From Candidatus Omnitrophota bacterium (GTDB lineage: Bacteria; Omnitrophota; Gorgyraeia; Zapsychrales; JANLHA01): a stretch of 11,911 nucleotides of DNA. The stretch lies in assembly GCA_024653845.1 (NCBI GenBank), contig JANLHA010000041.1, positions 1-11,911 on the forward strand, read 5' to 3'. Both the position numbers and the translations under genes were made by a program. Below are positions 1 through 7,217 of the stretch, piece after piece (position 1 is the stretch's first letter; each line of letters begins with the position of its first letter). Below the pieces are notes generated by a model. It ran no database searches. It worked only from the letters and a program-made list of their open reading frames with translations, and was not told the origin of the DNA.

Positions 1-206
1 CATTTCATGCAAGAATGAGAACACGCATGCTTGAATTCCGTTTTGTGCATAATATTTTTTCAACGTCAACTCATCACGCTCACCCGAAAGATGAGATCCC
101 TCTGCAAGTGATTCATCTTTCGGGTGAGCGTGATGAGTTGACGTTGAAAAAATATTATGCACAAAACGGAATTCAAGCATGCGTGTTCTCATTCTTGCAT
201 GAAATG
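1..206. repeat. Perfect 94-bp inverted repeat (fold-back) at the window edge
   Basis: Bases 1-94 are the exact reverse complement of bases 113-206, with an 18-base spacer at 95-112. I checked the pairing in ten-base blocks and found no mismatch. The right arm encodes recognisable MurG sequence in frame. The left arm is the same DNA in reverse, so it cannot be the natural upstream part of murG. The left arm reaches base 1, so its true length is unknown. A perfect, uninterrupted arm pair that destroys a conserved essential gene is best explained as a fold-back made during amplification or assembly at a contig end. A genuine inverted duplication is possible but much less likely. Confidence 0.95.
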
Positions 207-530
207 GAAAAAGCTTATGCGTTAGCTGATCTGGTGATCTCTCGGGCAGGGGCCATGGCATTGACTGAGATTGCCAGTTGGGGATTGCCGGTTGTTTTGA
301 TTCCCTATCCTCATGCGGGAGGGCATCAGAATGCGAATGCTGAATTTTTTGCTGCTCATCATCCTACTTATGTGATCCGAGAAGAGAATCTCTCGCCGAA
401 GAGTTTTAAGAAAGCCATTGAGACATTGCTGAAAGAGAAGCGGGGAGATTCTCTTTCATTTGCCTCTGAGAAAATATTCAATCCCCAGGCTGCCCAACAG
501 ATGGTAAGGGAGATCGAATGTTTAAAATGA
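96..530 (+). CDS. murG: MurG, lipid II-forming GlcNAc transferase, C-terminal part only
   Basis: MurG transfers GlcNAc from UDP-GlcNAc to lipid I, making lipid II on the inner face of the cytoplasmic membrane. Only the C-terminal, UDP-GlcNAc-binding half is present. The frame reads a strand such as QVIHLSGERDE, then AYALADLVISRAGAMALTEI, then GLPVVLIPYPHAGGHQNANA. These match the family's HxSG, ADxxxxRAGAxxxxE and PxPxxxxHQxxNA blocks around the nucleotide-sugar site. The frame stays open back to base 15 and beyond to the edge, but that stretch is the reverse complement of murG itself (left arm of the 1-206 inverted repeat), so I begin the supported gene at the spacer. The usual length is about 350-370 residues, so over half is missing. 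Its stop overlaps the next gene's start by 13 bases. Confidence 0.9.
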   Translation: MPLQVIHLSGERDELTLKKYYAQNGIQACVFSFLHEMEKAYALADLVISRAGAMALTEIASWGLPVVLIPYPHAGGHQNANAEFFAAHHPTYVIREENLSPKSFKKAIETLLKEKRGDSLSFASEKIFNPQAAQQMVREIECLK

Positions 531-1315
531 TCCTCTTGAGAATCTCGAGGATTTTTTTTGCGGCCATTTTTGTTTTGGGAATGATTCCTGTTGCTGATTC
601 ACAGGAATGGAAAGAATATCGCACCCAGCATTTTTTAATTTACTATAAAGATACTCCGCAAGATTTCATCCGAACGGTTGAAGATGCTGCCGAACGCTAT
701 TATGATGAGATCCTTGATCGACTGGGATTTTCTCGAGAAACCATCTGGACGTTGAAGGATCGCACTAGAATTTATATTTATAGTGATCAGGAGGATTATG
801 TCAATTCGACGGGCCAGGCCGGATGGTCGCATGGTGCGGCGGATGTACGAAATAGAATTATCAAGACATTCCCTTCTTCCAACGGTTTTTTTGATACACT
901 TCTTCCTCACGAGCTGGGGCATATCATTTTTCGAGAATACATTGGCTACAATCTTTTCATTCCTTTATGGTTTGAAGAGGGGATTGCGATGTTCCAGGAG
1001 AAGGCCAAGCGGTGGGGAGCGAATAAATCTGTTCATGGGGCTATCAAGAACGGGAAATTCATCCCTTTGACGGATCTTTCTCGTCGAGGACCGACAAAAA
1101 CTTCTGATGACGAATATGTGAATCTTTATTATACAGAAGCCGCTAGTCTTGTGTATTATATGATTGTGGAGTTCGGTAAATATCGCTTCAATGATCTGTG
1201 TCGCAAACTGAAAAATGGGGATCCGTTTGAGGATGCCGTGTTAAAAACATATCGGCGCTTTCAATCGATGGAAGAGTTGAATGAGGCCTGGATGGAATAT
1301 GTGAAGGAGCATTAG
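518..1315 (+). CDS. Secreted MA-like (gluzincin) zinc metallopeptidase
   Basis: The 265-residue protein opens with a Sec-type signal (basic MFKMILLRISR, then a hydrophobic stretch) and a likely cleavage after VADS, near residue 29. The mature part resembles the peptidase MA-like domain. It has the zinc motif HELGH, with H131, E132 and H135, and a downstream WFEEGIAMF block in which E154 is the likely third zinc ligand. It is therefore predicted to be an active exported metalloprotease; its substrate is unknown. The start at 518 has a good ribosome site (AAGGGAG, 506-512). A second ATG at 527 overlaps the murG stop and is a less likely start. The gene sits between murG and murC, where the usual dcw cluster has ftsW or murB, so a role in the envelope is possible, but that is inference from position only. 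Confidence 0.8.
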   Translation: MFKMILLRISRIFFAAIFVLGMIPVADSQEWKEYRTQHFLIYYKDTPQDFIRTVEDAAERYYDEILDRLGFSRETIWTLKDRTRIYIYSDQEDYVNSTGQAGWSHGAADVRNRIIKTFPSSNGFFDTLLPHELGHIIFREYIGYNLFIPLWFEEGIAMFQEKAKRWGANKSVHGAIKNGKFIPLTDLSRRGPTKTSDDEYVNLYYTEAASLVYYMIVEFGKYRFNDLCRKLKNGDPFEDAVLKTYRRFQSMEELNEAWMEYVKEH

Positions 1316-1319
1316 AGAA

Positions 1320-2726
1320 ATGTTGTCAAAGAAATATCATTTCGTTGGGATTGGTGGAATTGGAATGGGCACGTTGGCTTCGTTGATCTTGGCCAAAGGT
1401 CAACGGGTCAGTGGTTCGGATATTCAAGAAAGTGCTATGGTGGCTTTGTTACGAGAAAAAGGGGCGAGTATTTTTATTGGCCATGATGAGAAAAATGTTC
1501 ATGACCCGGATTTCGTGATTTATTCCTCGGCGATTTCGCAAGATAACCCAGAATTGGAATCTGCGAAGAATAAAAACATTCCGATTCTCAGGCGTGCAGA
1601 ATTGTTGGCTCAATTGATGGACGATCATATCGGTATTACCGTTGCCGGCGCTCACGGGAAAACAACGACGACATCAATGATCTCTTGCCTTTTGATTCAA
1701 GCAGGGCTCAAACCCACAACCGCGGTGGGAGGAATCATCTCTGGAGGGGCTTCTTATAATGCCACGTTGGGAGAGGGTCGGTATTTCATTTCGGAAGTTG
1801 ATGAAAGTGACGGATCTTTTTTGAATTTTCGACCATTTTATTCTGTCATCACAAATGTTGATTTTGAACATGTGGACTATTATCATACATGGGAAAATAT
1901 TTTAGGCGCTTATCAGGATTTTATTGCGAAGACTCAGCCGGGAGGATGCGTCTTCGTTTGTGGGGATGACATTCGGTTAAAGAAGCTTGTGTCTGAATCG
2001 GGAAGAAATTATCTGACATATGGATTTCTTGCCGACAATGACATTGTTGCATCTGAGATCCGCCAGGATGATCATTTTCCTCCTCGAAAATACTCTACAG
2101 AATTTCAATGTTTTGTTCGTGGGCGCAAGTTGGGAGAGGTTGGACTTTTTGTCCCAGGCAAACACAATGTTCTTAATGCGTTAGCCACGATAGGGATGGC
2201 CCTGCAACTTAACATTGATTTTTCAATTGTTCGGGAGAGTTTGGCTAATTATCGAGGAGTCAACCGTCGATTCCAATGCAAAGGCGAGGTTGATGGCATC
2301 GTTGTGATTGATGATTATGGCCATCATCCGACGGAAATTGCTGCAACGTTGCAAGCCGCCCAGAAAGTCAAGAGGGGGCGTTTGATCACAGTCTTTCAGC
2401 CGCATCGGTATACGCGCACCCAGCATCTTATGAAAGAGTTTGCAGAAAGTCTTTTAGCCAACGATATTTTGATTGTGACGGACATTTATGCTGCAAGTGA
2501 GCCTGCCATTGAAGGCGTTTCATCGAAGGAGCTTTGTGACCGCATTGTGAAACATGGGAAAAAAGATGTTGTCTATCTTTCTAAAGAAAAGATCGTGGAA
2601 TATTTAACGCAAATTGCAAAACCTGACGACTTGATTCTGACCTTGGGCGCAGGGGATGTGACAAAAATAGGAGATCAGTTGATCGCCGCGCTCAATGTGA
2701 AAAAAGCTGATCCTGTGAGGCATTAA
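1320..2726 (+). CDS. murC: MurC, UDP-N-acetylmuramate--L-alanine ligase
   Basis: MurC is the cytoplasmic ATP-dependent enzyme that adds L-alanine to UDP-MurNAc, the first step of stem-peptide synthesis. All three Mur ligase domains are visible in 468 residues, a normal length. The N-terminal UDP-binding domain starts with FVGIGGIGMG (residues 8-17). The ATP-binding P-loop is GAHGKTTTTS (G110-K114-T115). The EVDESDGSFL and TNVDFEHVDYY blocks follow in the central domain. The C-terminal part has PGKHNVLNALA, DDYGHHPTEI and FQPHRYTRT. The AAGGAG at 1304-1309 is a good ribosome site, and the gene begins 4 bases after the peptidase stop. The murB gene that often follows or fuses with murC is absent here. 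Confidence 0.97.
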   Translation: MLSKKYHFVGIGGIGMGTLASLILAKGQRVSGSDIQESAMVALLREKGASIFIGHDEKNVHDPDFVIYSSAISQDNPELESAKNKNIPILRRAELLAQLMDDHIGITVAGAHGKTTTTSMISCLLIQAGLKPTTAVGGIISGGASYNATLGEGRYFISEVDESDGSFLNFRPFYSVITNVDFEHVDYYHTWENILGAYQDFIAKTQPGGCVFVCGDDIRLKKLVSESGRNYLTYGFLADNDIVASEIRQDDHFPPRKYSTEFQCFVRGRKLGEVGLFVPGKHNVLNALATIGMALQLNIDFSIVRESLANYRGVNRRFQCKGEVDGIVVIDDYGHHPTEIAATLQAAQKVKRGRLITVFQPHRYTRTQHLMKEFAESLLANDILIVTDIYAASEPAIEGVSSKELCDRIVKHGKKDVVYLSKEKIVEYLTQIAKPDDLILTLGAGDVTKIGDQLIAALNVKKADPVRH

Positions 2727-2729
2727 GAT

Positions 2730-3731
2730 ATGAAGAAAAAAGGTGTGATGCGTATTGGTGTATTGATGGGAGGAATCTCATCGGAAAGAGAAATTTCTTT
2801 AAAGTCAGGGAAAGCCGTTGTAGCGGCATTGCAAGAGAAGGGTTATGATGTTGTGGCATTGGATATTCTGACCGCTCAGCAGGATGAGGTTGTGTCCTTG
2901 ATCAAGAGTGTGGGAATCGATTTGGCTTTCATCACGCTGCATGGAGAGTTTGGAGAAGACGGGAAAATTCAGTCGATTTTGGAAAATATGGGCGTGCCTT
3001 ATACGGGTTCAGGTGTTGCAGCGAGCCGGATTGCAATGAATAAAATTTTAACTCAAGCCCTTCTTAAAAAACATGGACTTCCTGTCCCGGAATTTCGTAT
3101 TGTTTCTTGTGAACAGATGTTGACCAGTGAAGTCGGGTGGAATCCTTTAGAAGAATTCCCGGTCGTGGTCAAACCTGCTTGCGAAGGTTCTAGCATTGGG
3201 GTGACCATTGTGCAATCTCAAGATGAGCTTGTCGCCGCAATGCAAGAAGCTTTTCAATATGGAGATAATATTTTGGTTGAACAGTATATTCAGGGAAGAG
3301 AAATTACGGCGGCGATTTTAGAAAATCAAGTGCTTCCTTTAGTGGAGATCCGTCCTAAAACGGCATTCTTTGACTTTCAGGCCAAATATCAAAAAGGTTT
3401 GACCGATTATTTGGTGCCTGCTGAACTTCCAGAAAATGTTGTGACCAAAATCCGAAATGTCGCGTTAGCCGCGTTTAAGTTGATTGGTTGTCGTGATTTT
3501 GCGCGGATGGATTTTATTGTGAACTCTCAAGAAGAAGTATTTTTCTTAGAAGCTAATACCATCCCGGGATTCACTGGAACGAGTTTGTTGCCTATGGCAG
3601 CACAGCATGCAGGATATGATTTCCCTGCTCTTTGCAGCAAAATTGTGGAATTGACTAAGGTGCGTTCTCAGAAAGAGAATGCGATGGAGTCTGAGATCGA
3701 GATTTCCTCGCCAATGAAAGACGGAGTTTGA
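2730..3731 (+). CDS. ddl: D-alanine--D-alanine ligase
   Basis: Ddl joins two D-alanines with ATP in the cytoplasm to make the terminal dipeptide that MurF uses. The 333-residue protein is an ATP-grasp enzyme. GVLMGGISSEREISLKSG near the N-terminus carries the catalytic Glu (E19). LHGEFGEDG and GVPYTGSGV follow, then the ATP-site segment VVVKPACEGSSIGV. Near the C-terminus, ARMDF and EANTIPGFTGTSLLP supply the metal ligands and the substrate loop. About 22 charged residues extend beyond the usual end. The ATG at 2730 has GTGAGG at 2715-2720. A second ATG at 2748 would start right at MRIGVLMGG and cannot be excluded. Only 3 bases separate it from murC. The sequence does not tell DdlA from DdlB. 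Confidence 0.96.
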   Translation: MKKKGVMRIGVLMGGISSEREISLKSGKAVVAALQEKGYDVVALDILTAQQDEVVSLIKSVGIDLAFITLHGEFGEDGKIQSILENMGVPYTGSGVAASRIAMNKILTQALLKKHGLPVPEFRIVSCEQMLTSEVGWNPLEEFPVVVKPACEGSSIGVTIVQSQDELVAAMQEAFQYGDNILVEQYIQGREITAAILENQVLPLVEIRPKTAFFDFQAKYQKGLTDYLVPAELPENVVTKIRNVALAAFKLIGCRDFARMDFIVNSQEEVFFLEANTIPGFTGTSLLPMAAQHAGYDFPALCSKIVELTKVRSQKENAMESEIEISSPMKDGV

Positions 3732-3736
3732 TCGCC

Positions 3737-4507
3737 ATGGCACGACGCTCACAGAAAAAACAAGCTGGTTTGGTTCGTGGGTTTAAAATTTTCTTTATTG
3801 GAACGTGTTTTGTCTTTCTCATCGTTTTTCTTTGTAATCAAGCGGTCTCCTTCGTACGGACCTCCGATCTTTTTAGAATCAAGGAAGTTGTCAAGTCCCC
3901 ATCCATTGCCTTTCTTCAATCTTCAGCCCTTGAACAACTCAAGGGTAAAAGCATTTTCTCTGTGGACCTCCCGCGGCTAGAAAAATTTATCCGTGCTCAG
4001 TATCCGCAAATGGATGATTTGCGTGTTTCTCGTCGATTACCTGACAAAATTTATATCACGGCAACCAAGCGAGATCCGTTTGTTTTTGTGAAAACGTCTA
4101 GAAAATATATTCTTTTGGACCAGGAAGGAGTTGTCCTAGCTCAGAATCTAGATGCAGACGATCGTTTCCCTAAAATTGAAGGTGTCCCTGTTTCGCAAAA
4201 TATTCCGGTGGGAAAACCATGGCGTGATCGGAATCTACAAATGGCCTTGACCATATTGCGATATTTTCATGGCCAAAATGTCCTTAAATCTTATTCCATC
4301 AGTTCGGTAGATGTTCATAACCTTTCAAAAATTCGTCTCAATATCGGAGATAGTTTAGAAATTTTTATTGATCAGGAACATCTTGCGGACAAATTGAGAA
4401 AATTGACCATTCTGCTTTCTCAAGGAAGCGGGAGCATTGATTTTGAAAATGTGACTTATATTGATTTGAGATTTCGCGAACCCATTTTAGGAAAGAAAGC
4501 ACTATGA
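3737..4507 (+). CDS. ftsQ: FtsQ/DivIB cell-division protein with POTRA domain
   Basis: FtsQ is a single-pass divisome protein that links early and late division proteins through its periplasmic part. The 256-residue protein has a basic cytoplasmic tail (MARRSQKKQ), one membrane helix at about residues 17-38, and a periplasmic POTRA plus beta region. In that region LRVSRRLPDKIYITATKRDPF and ILLDQEGVVL match the family pattern of basic-LPxxIxIxxxxRxP followed by a D-x-x-G turn. I chose ATG 3737 because GGAG (3723-3726) sits 10 bases upstream. An in-frame TTG at 3728 has no usable ribosome site and overlaps the ddl stop. The stop overlaps the ftsA start as ATGA. Sequence conservation in this family is low, so the call leans on topology, motif and position together. 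Confidence 0.88.
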   Translation: MARRSQKKQAGLVRGFKIFFIGTCFVFLIVFLCNQAVSFVRTSDLFRIKEVVKSPSIAFLQSSALEQLKGKSIFSVDLPRLEKFIRAQYPQMDDLRVSRRLPDKIYITATKRDPFVFVKTSRKYILLDQEGVVLAQNLDADDRFPKIEGVPVSQNIPVGKPWRDRNLQMALTILRYFHGQNVLKSYSISSVDVHNLSKIRLNIGDSLEIFIDQEHLADKLRKLTILLSQGSGSIDFENVTYIDLRFREPILGKKAL

Positions 4508-5757
4508 AAATCCCAGACCTATTCCCCAGAATCCTTAATGAAAAGTATTTTTGTGGTCTTGATATCGGAGGAGAATCCATCAAGGCGGCGATCCTTGAAA
4601 TCCAAGAAAATGCCCCACCCAATTTGGTTGGTGTTTATCAAACTCCGACGAAAGGTTTTCAAAATAGTTCTGTAAGTGATTTGTCCGAACTTGCGGAAAG
4701 TATCCATTTGACTCTTTCCGAATTGATGAAGAAAACAGGCGTCAAATTGAAAGATGTCTTTTTGGGAATCAATGGGGAGTTGGGGGAACAACGTTTGAGT
4801 CAGGCAGTGATCCCTTTGACAGAGAGAGGGAGCAAAATTATTGGGCAGCGGGACATTCAGAAAATTCAGCGACATGCGAGGTTGTTGGGAATCAAGATGG
4901 ACGAAATTATTCTTCATGATTTCCCGCAATTCTATCGTGTTGATGATGTGAATACCGCTTTGAATCCCGTCGGACTGCATGGTCGAAAATTGGAAATTCA
5001 ATCTTTGTTGATTGTCATCCGTGACACCCTTTTGAAGAACTTGATCAAAGCGGTTAATCAAGCTGGCTTTGACGTTCGTGAGCCTTTTTATACCAGCTAT
5101 GCCTCAGCCCATGTTGCGTTAACACGTGAACAAAAGAAGCAGGGATGCCTCTTGCTGGACATGGGAGACCGTTCAACCGTATTTCTCTTCTTCAAAGATG
5201 ATTCTTTAAAGTATATGAGCAAAATTCCTATCGCGGGTAAACATGTCACGGAAAAGATTGCTGGGCAACTCAATCTCCCCATTGGGTTGGCGGAAGATAT
5301 CAAGAAATCGTATGCTTTAGCAACGACCGACCCCGAAGTCATGGCCCTTGAGGAAGAAATTTTATTGAAACGAGAAGAAGGATATATGCCTGTTAAAAAA
5401 GGGATTATCAATGAAGGAATTCAACCCATCATTGCCCAACTGGTTGCTGAGATTCAGAAAGAATTAAAAATTTCGGGGGTGATTCAGCAATTGCAGGGGG
5501 GAATTGTGATGGTCGGCGGAGGAGCCATGTTGCCAGGGTTGCCTGAATGCATTGAGGAAGCGACCCATCTTCCGGTGAGAATTGGAAAAATCCAGATGGA
5601 AATGAAACGTTTGCATCATTCTGCCAAATACGCCTCAGCCGTTGGATTGGCTTATATCGGTTTAGAAAAACACGGCCGGACCAAGCCTGCCGTAGAAAAA
5701 CCTTGGCCTCAGCGCGTCAGTCATAAAATGCGTGAATTGTATCAAGAGTATTTTTAA
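4504..5757 (+). CDS. ftsA: FtsA, actin-like cell-division protein
   Basis: FtsA tethers FtsZ filaments to the membrane and recruits later division proteins. The 417-residue protein has an actin-type fold: phosphate-1 loop GLDIGGESIK (D20), a 1C subdomain with NPVGLHGRKLE, phosphate-2 loop LLLDMGDRST (D219), IPIAGKHVTEKIA, AEDIKKSYA and the adenosine motif MVGGGAMLPG (residues 336-345). It ends in a short amphipathic helix, RVSHKMRELYQEYF, of the kind that anchors FtsA to the membrane. About 17 extra residues precede phosphate-1. The phosphate-2 loop has DR where many FtsAs have GG, but this loop varies in the family. The start overlaps the ftsQ stop, with AGGA at 4489-4492. No ftsZ follows; the next gene is on the other strand 5 bases after the stop. 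Confidence 0.95.
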   Translation: MKIPDLFPRILNEKYFCGLDIGGESIKAAILEIQENAPPNLVGVYQTPTKGFQNSSVSDLSELAESIHLTLSELMKKTGVKLKDVFLGINGELGEQRLSQAVIPLTERGSKIIGQRDIQKIQRHARLLGIKMDEIILHDFPQFYRVDDVNTALNPVGLHGRKLEIQSLLIVIRDTLLKNLIKAVNQAGFDVREPFYTSYASAHVALTREQKKQGCLLLDMGDRSTVFLFFKDDSLKYMSKIPIAGKHVTEKIAGQLNLPIGLAEDIKKSYALATTDPEVMALEEEILLKREEGYMPVKKGIINEGIQPIIAQLVAEIQKELKISGVIQQLQGGIVMVGGGAMLPGLPECIEEATHLPVRIGKIQMEMKRLHHSAKYASAVGLAYIGLEKHGRTKPAVEKPWPQRVSHKMRELYQEYF

Positions 5758-5762
5758 GACGA

Positions 5763-6140
5763 TCAGTTTTTATGTTTTTGACGGATCAATTGAAAATTGA
5801 TGTCTTTCAAAAGAGCCCGGACTCGATTGATCCCGCTAAACATAAATAAGAGCCAGAAAGAATTGAGAAGCAGCAGCATGACGATAATGAGGGTGTTGGT
5901 CGAAAGTTGCAAGAGGAGTTGTTCGGTCATGTTTTGGGAGGAGACTTGGTTAGAAAGATCGATCAGGTGAATCGCATTGAAAAGAAATACGAAGAAGATG
6001 ATCACCAGGACAAGTTCAAAGAAAATGATGTAAAAGTGACGCAGCATCCATCGGGCAAAGAAATTATCCCACCGACGGATTTTTGACATAAAATCATTGG
6101 GTGGCGACATACGTGGTTTTGCTTGGAATGGTTCAGTCAT
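5763..6140 (-). CDS. Small two-helix membrane protein of unknown function
   Basis: I do not recognise this 125-residue protein. It has a polar N-terminus, then a basic and aromatic stretch (RRWDNFFARWMLRHFY) leading into a first membrane helix (IIFFELVLVIIFFVFLF). About 30 residues follow, probably outside the cytoplasm, then a second helix (NTLIIVMLLLLNSFWLLFMF) and a basic tail (INRVRALLKDINFQLIRQKHKN). The layout resembles the sensor-membrane part of a receptor without a signalling domain, but no known domain is visible. I chose ATG 6140 because TAAGG lies about 9 bases upstream; an in-frame TTG at 6161 would lengthen it by 7 residues without a better site. It converges on ftsA with a 5-base gap, so any ftsA terminator must lie inside one of the two genes. 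Confidence 0.65.
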   Translation of the reverse strand: MTEPFQAKPRMSPPNDFMSKIRRWDNFFARWMLRHFYIIFFELVLVIIFFVFLFNAIHLIDLSNQVSSQNMTEQLLLQLSTNTLIIVMLLLLNSFWLLFMFSGINRVRALLKDINFQLIRQKHKN

Positions 6141-6232
6141 AGTGAGTAGCCTTACTTGCAATCATAAAGGATTCCCTGGAACTTTCAATTCAAATTTTTT
6201 AATATTTCAAGATTTTTTGGACCTTTTCTGTT

Positions 6233-6260
6233 TTGAGTTCAATGATTCGTGAGATAAAAT
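6233..6260 (+). promoter_or_regulatory. Candidate sigma70-type promoter for the lipoprotein operon
   Basis: TTGAGT (6233-6238) and TAAAAT (6255-6260) are separated by 16 bases in an A/T-rich intergenic region, 43 bases before the ATG at 6303. This is the best-matching pair upstream of the four-gene + strand operon. It is a consensus match by eye only. Confidence 0.45.
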
Positions 6261-6302
6261 AAAACCACGATGAAAGTCTGAAGTGATTCTTGAGGAGAGT
6301 TG

Positions 6303-7214
6303 ATGCCAAAAAGAATTTTTATTTTCTTAGCGATCTTGTTATGTATCAGTGTGGCCATTGGATGTGGTCGACGCAAGGATGGCGTTCAATTAGAATATGA
6401 CAAGGAAGGGCAACTGAAAGGCCGCTATACCTATGAAAAAGGTGTTCTTAAGGGAAAATTCTTAGAATATGACAGCAAAGGTAATGTGATTGTTGAGGGG
6501 ACCATTGATTCGGGAATCCGTGACGAGCGTCGATACACTTATAATCTCAACGGTGGAACCCGGTCCATTGCACATTATCGCAATAATAAGAGAAATGGTC
6601 CAACTCAGGAGCTGGATGAATCCGGCGCGGTTGAAGTTGAGGCGTATTACAAGGATGATCAACTGCATGGCCCGATGAAAACGTTCGCGGCCGGAGGAAT
6701 CCTGGAAAGCGAAAAATATTACGAAAGTAACATGCTGCATGGTCTAGCGAGAGAGTTTAAGGGAGGACAGCTCAAGAGCGAGAAAAATTATGTACAAAAT
6801 CGTCTCCACGGAATTTCTAAAGAATATTTCAGTAGCGGTAAGGTTCAATTTGAGAAGAATTACAAAGAAGACATGTTGGAGGGAATCACCAAAGAATATG
6901 ACATGAATGGGCGGTTGATTCATGAGTATGTTTATAATGCCGGTCAGTTGGCTTCTAATAAGGAATTTTATGAGACGGGAATGGTGATGCGAGAAACACT
7001 TTTGGAAAACGGAAAAGCGGTCTGGGTCAAAGAGCATTATCCTCGAGGTGGATTGATGCGCGAGAAATTTCTAAAAGAAGGTCATCCGGCTCAGATCAAT
7101 GAGTATTATGAGAACGGAGTGGTGATGTATCGAAAATATTACGAACGAGGAGCCCTTGTCAGATCCGAAGAGTTTGATATCCAAGGGAATTTCTTGCAGA
7201 CAAAGAATTACTAG
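6303..7214 (+). CDS. YwqK/MORN-type repeat lipoprotein
   Basis: The 303-residue protein starts with a lipoprotein signal peptide: MPKR, a hydrophobic core, then AIGC with the lipidated Cys at residue 21 followed by Gly. The rest is built of about 11-12 tandem units of 22-23 residues with a pattern like L-x-G-x-x-x-x-Y/F-x-x-x-G-x-L-x-x-E-x-x-Y, for example the QLHGPMKTFAAGGILESEKY and RLHGISKEYFSSGKVQFEKN units. This is the MORN-variant repeat found in proteins often labelled YwqK family antitoxin. No partner toxin is nearby, so that label should not be taken as function. The likely fold is an extended beta-hairpin solenoid on the membrane surface, perhaps for binding. I chose ATG 6303 because GAGGAG (6292-6297) fits it; an in-frame TTG lies at 6300. 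It leads the operon that continues into the flavoprotein 3 bases later. Confidence 0.8.
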   Translation: MPKRIFIFLAILLCISVAIGCGRRKDGVQLEYDKEGQLKGRYTYEKGVLKGKFLEYDSKGNVIVEGTIDSGIRDERRYTYNLNGGTRSIAHYRNNKRNGPTQELDESGAVEVEAYYKDDQLHGPMKTFAAGGILESEKYYESNMLHGLAREFKGGQLKSEKNYVQNRLHGISKEYFSSGKVQFEKNYKEDMLEGITKEYDMNGRLIHEYVYNAGQLASNKEFYETGMVMRETLLENGKAVWVKEHYPRGGLMREKFLKEGHPAQINEYYENGVVMYRKYYERGALVRSEEFDIQGNFLQTKNY

Positions 7215-7217
7215 ATT

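Noticed and set aside
15..95. Extra N-terminal coding for MurG in the open frame
   Set aside because: The bases are the reverse complement of murG itself, so the residues are an artefact of the inverted repeat.
4519..5061. 180-residue open frame on the minus strand
   Set aside because: It lies wholly opposite the well-supported ftsA, with no ribosome site or recognisable motif.
5785..5801. Perfect 7-bp hairpin ATCAATT-gaa-AATTGAT after ftsA as a terminator
   Set aside because: It lies inside the convergent gene, has a weak A/T stem and no T-tract.
6303..7214. Antitoxin function from the YwqK label
   Set aside because: No toxin gene is adjacent and the label comes from repeat similarity only.
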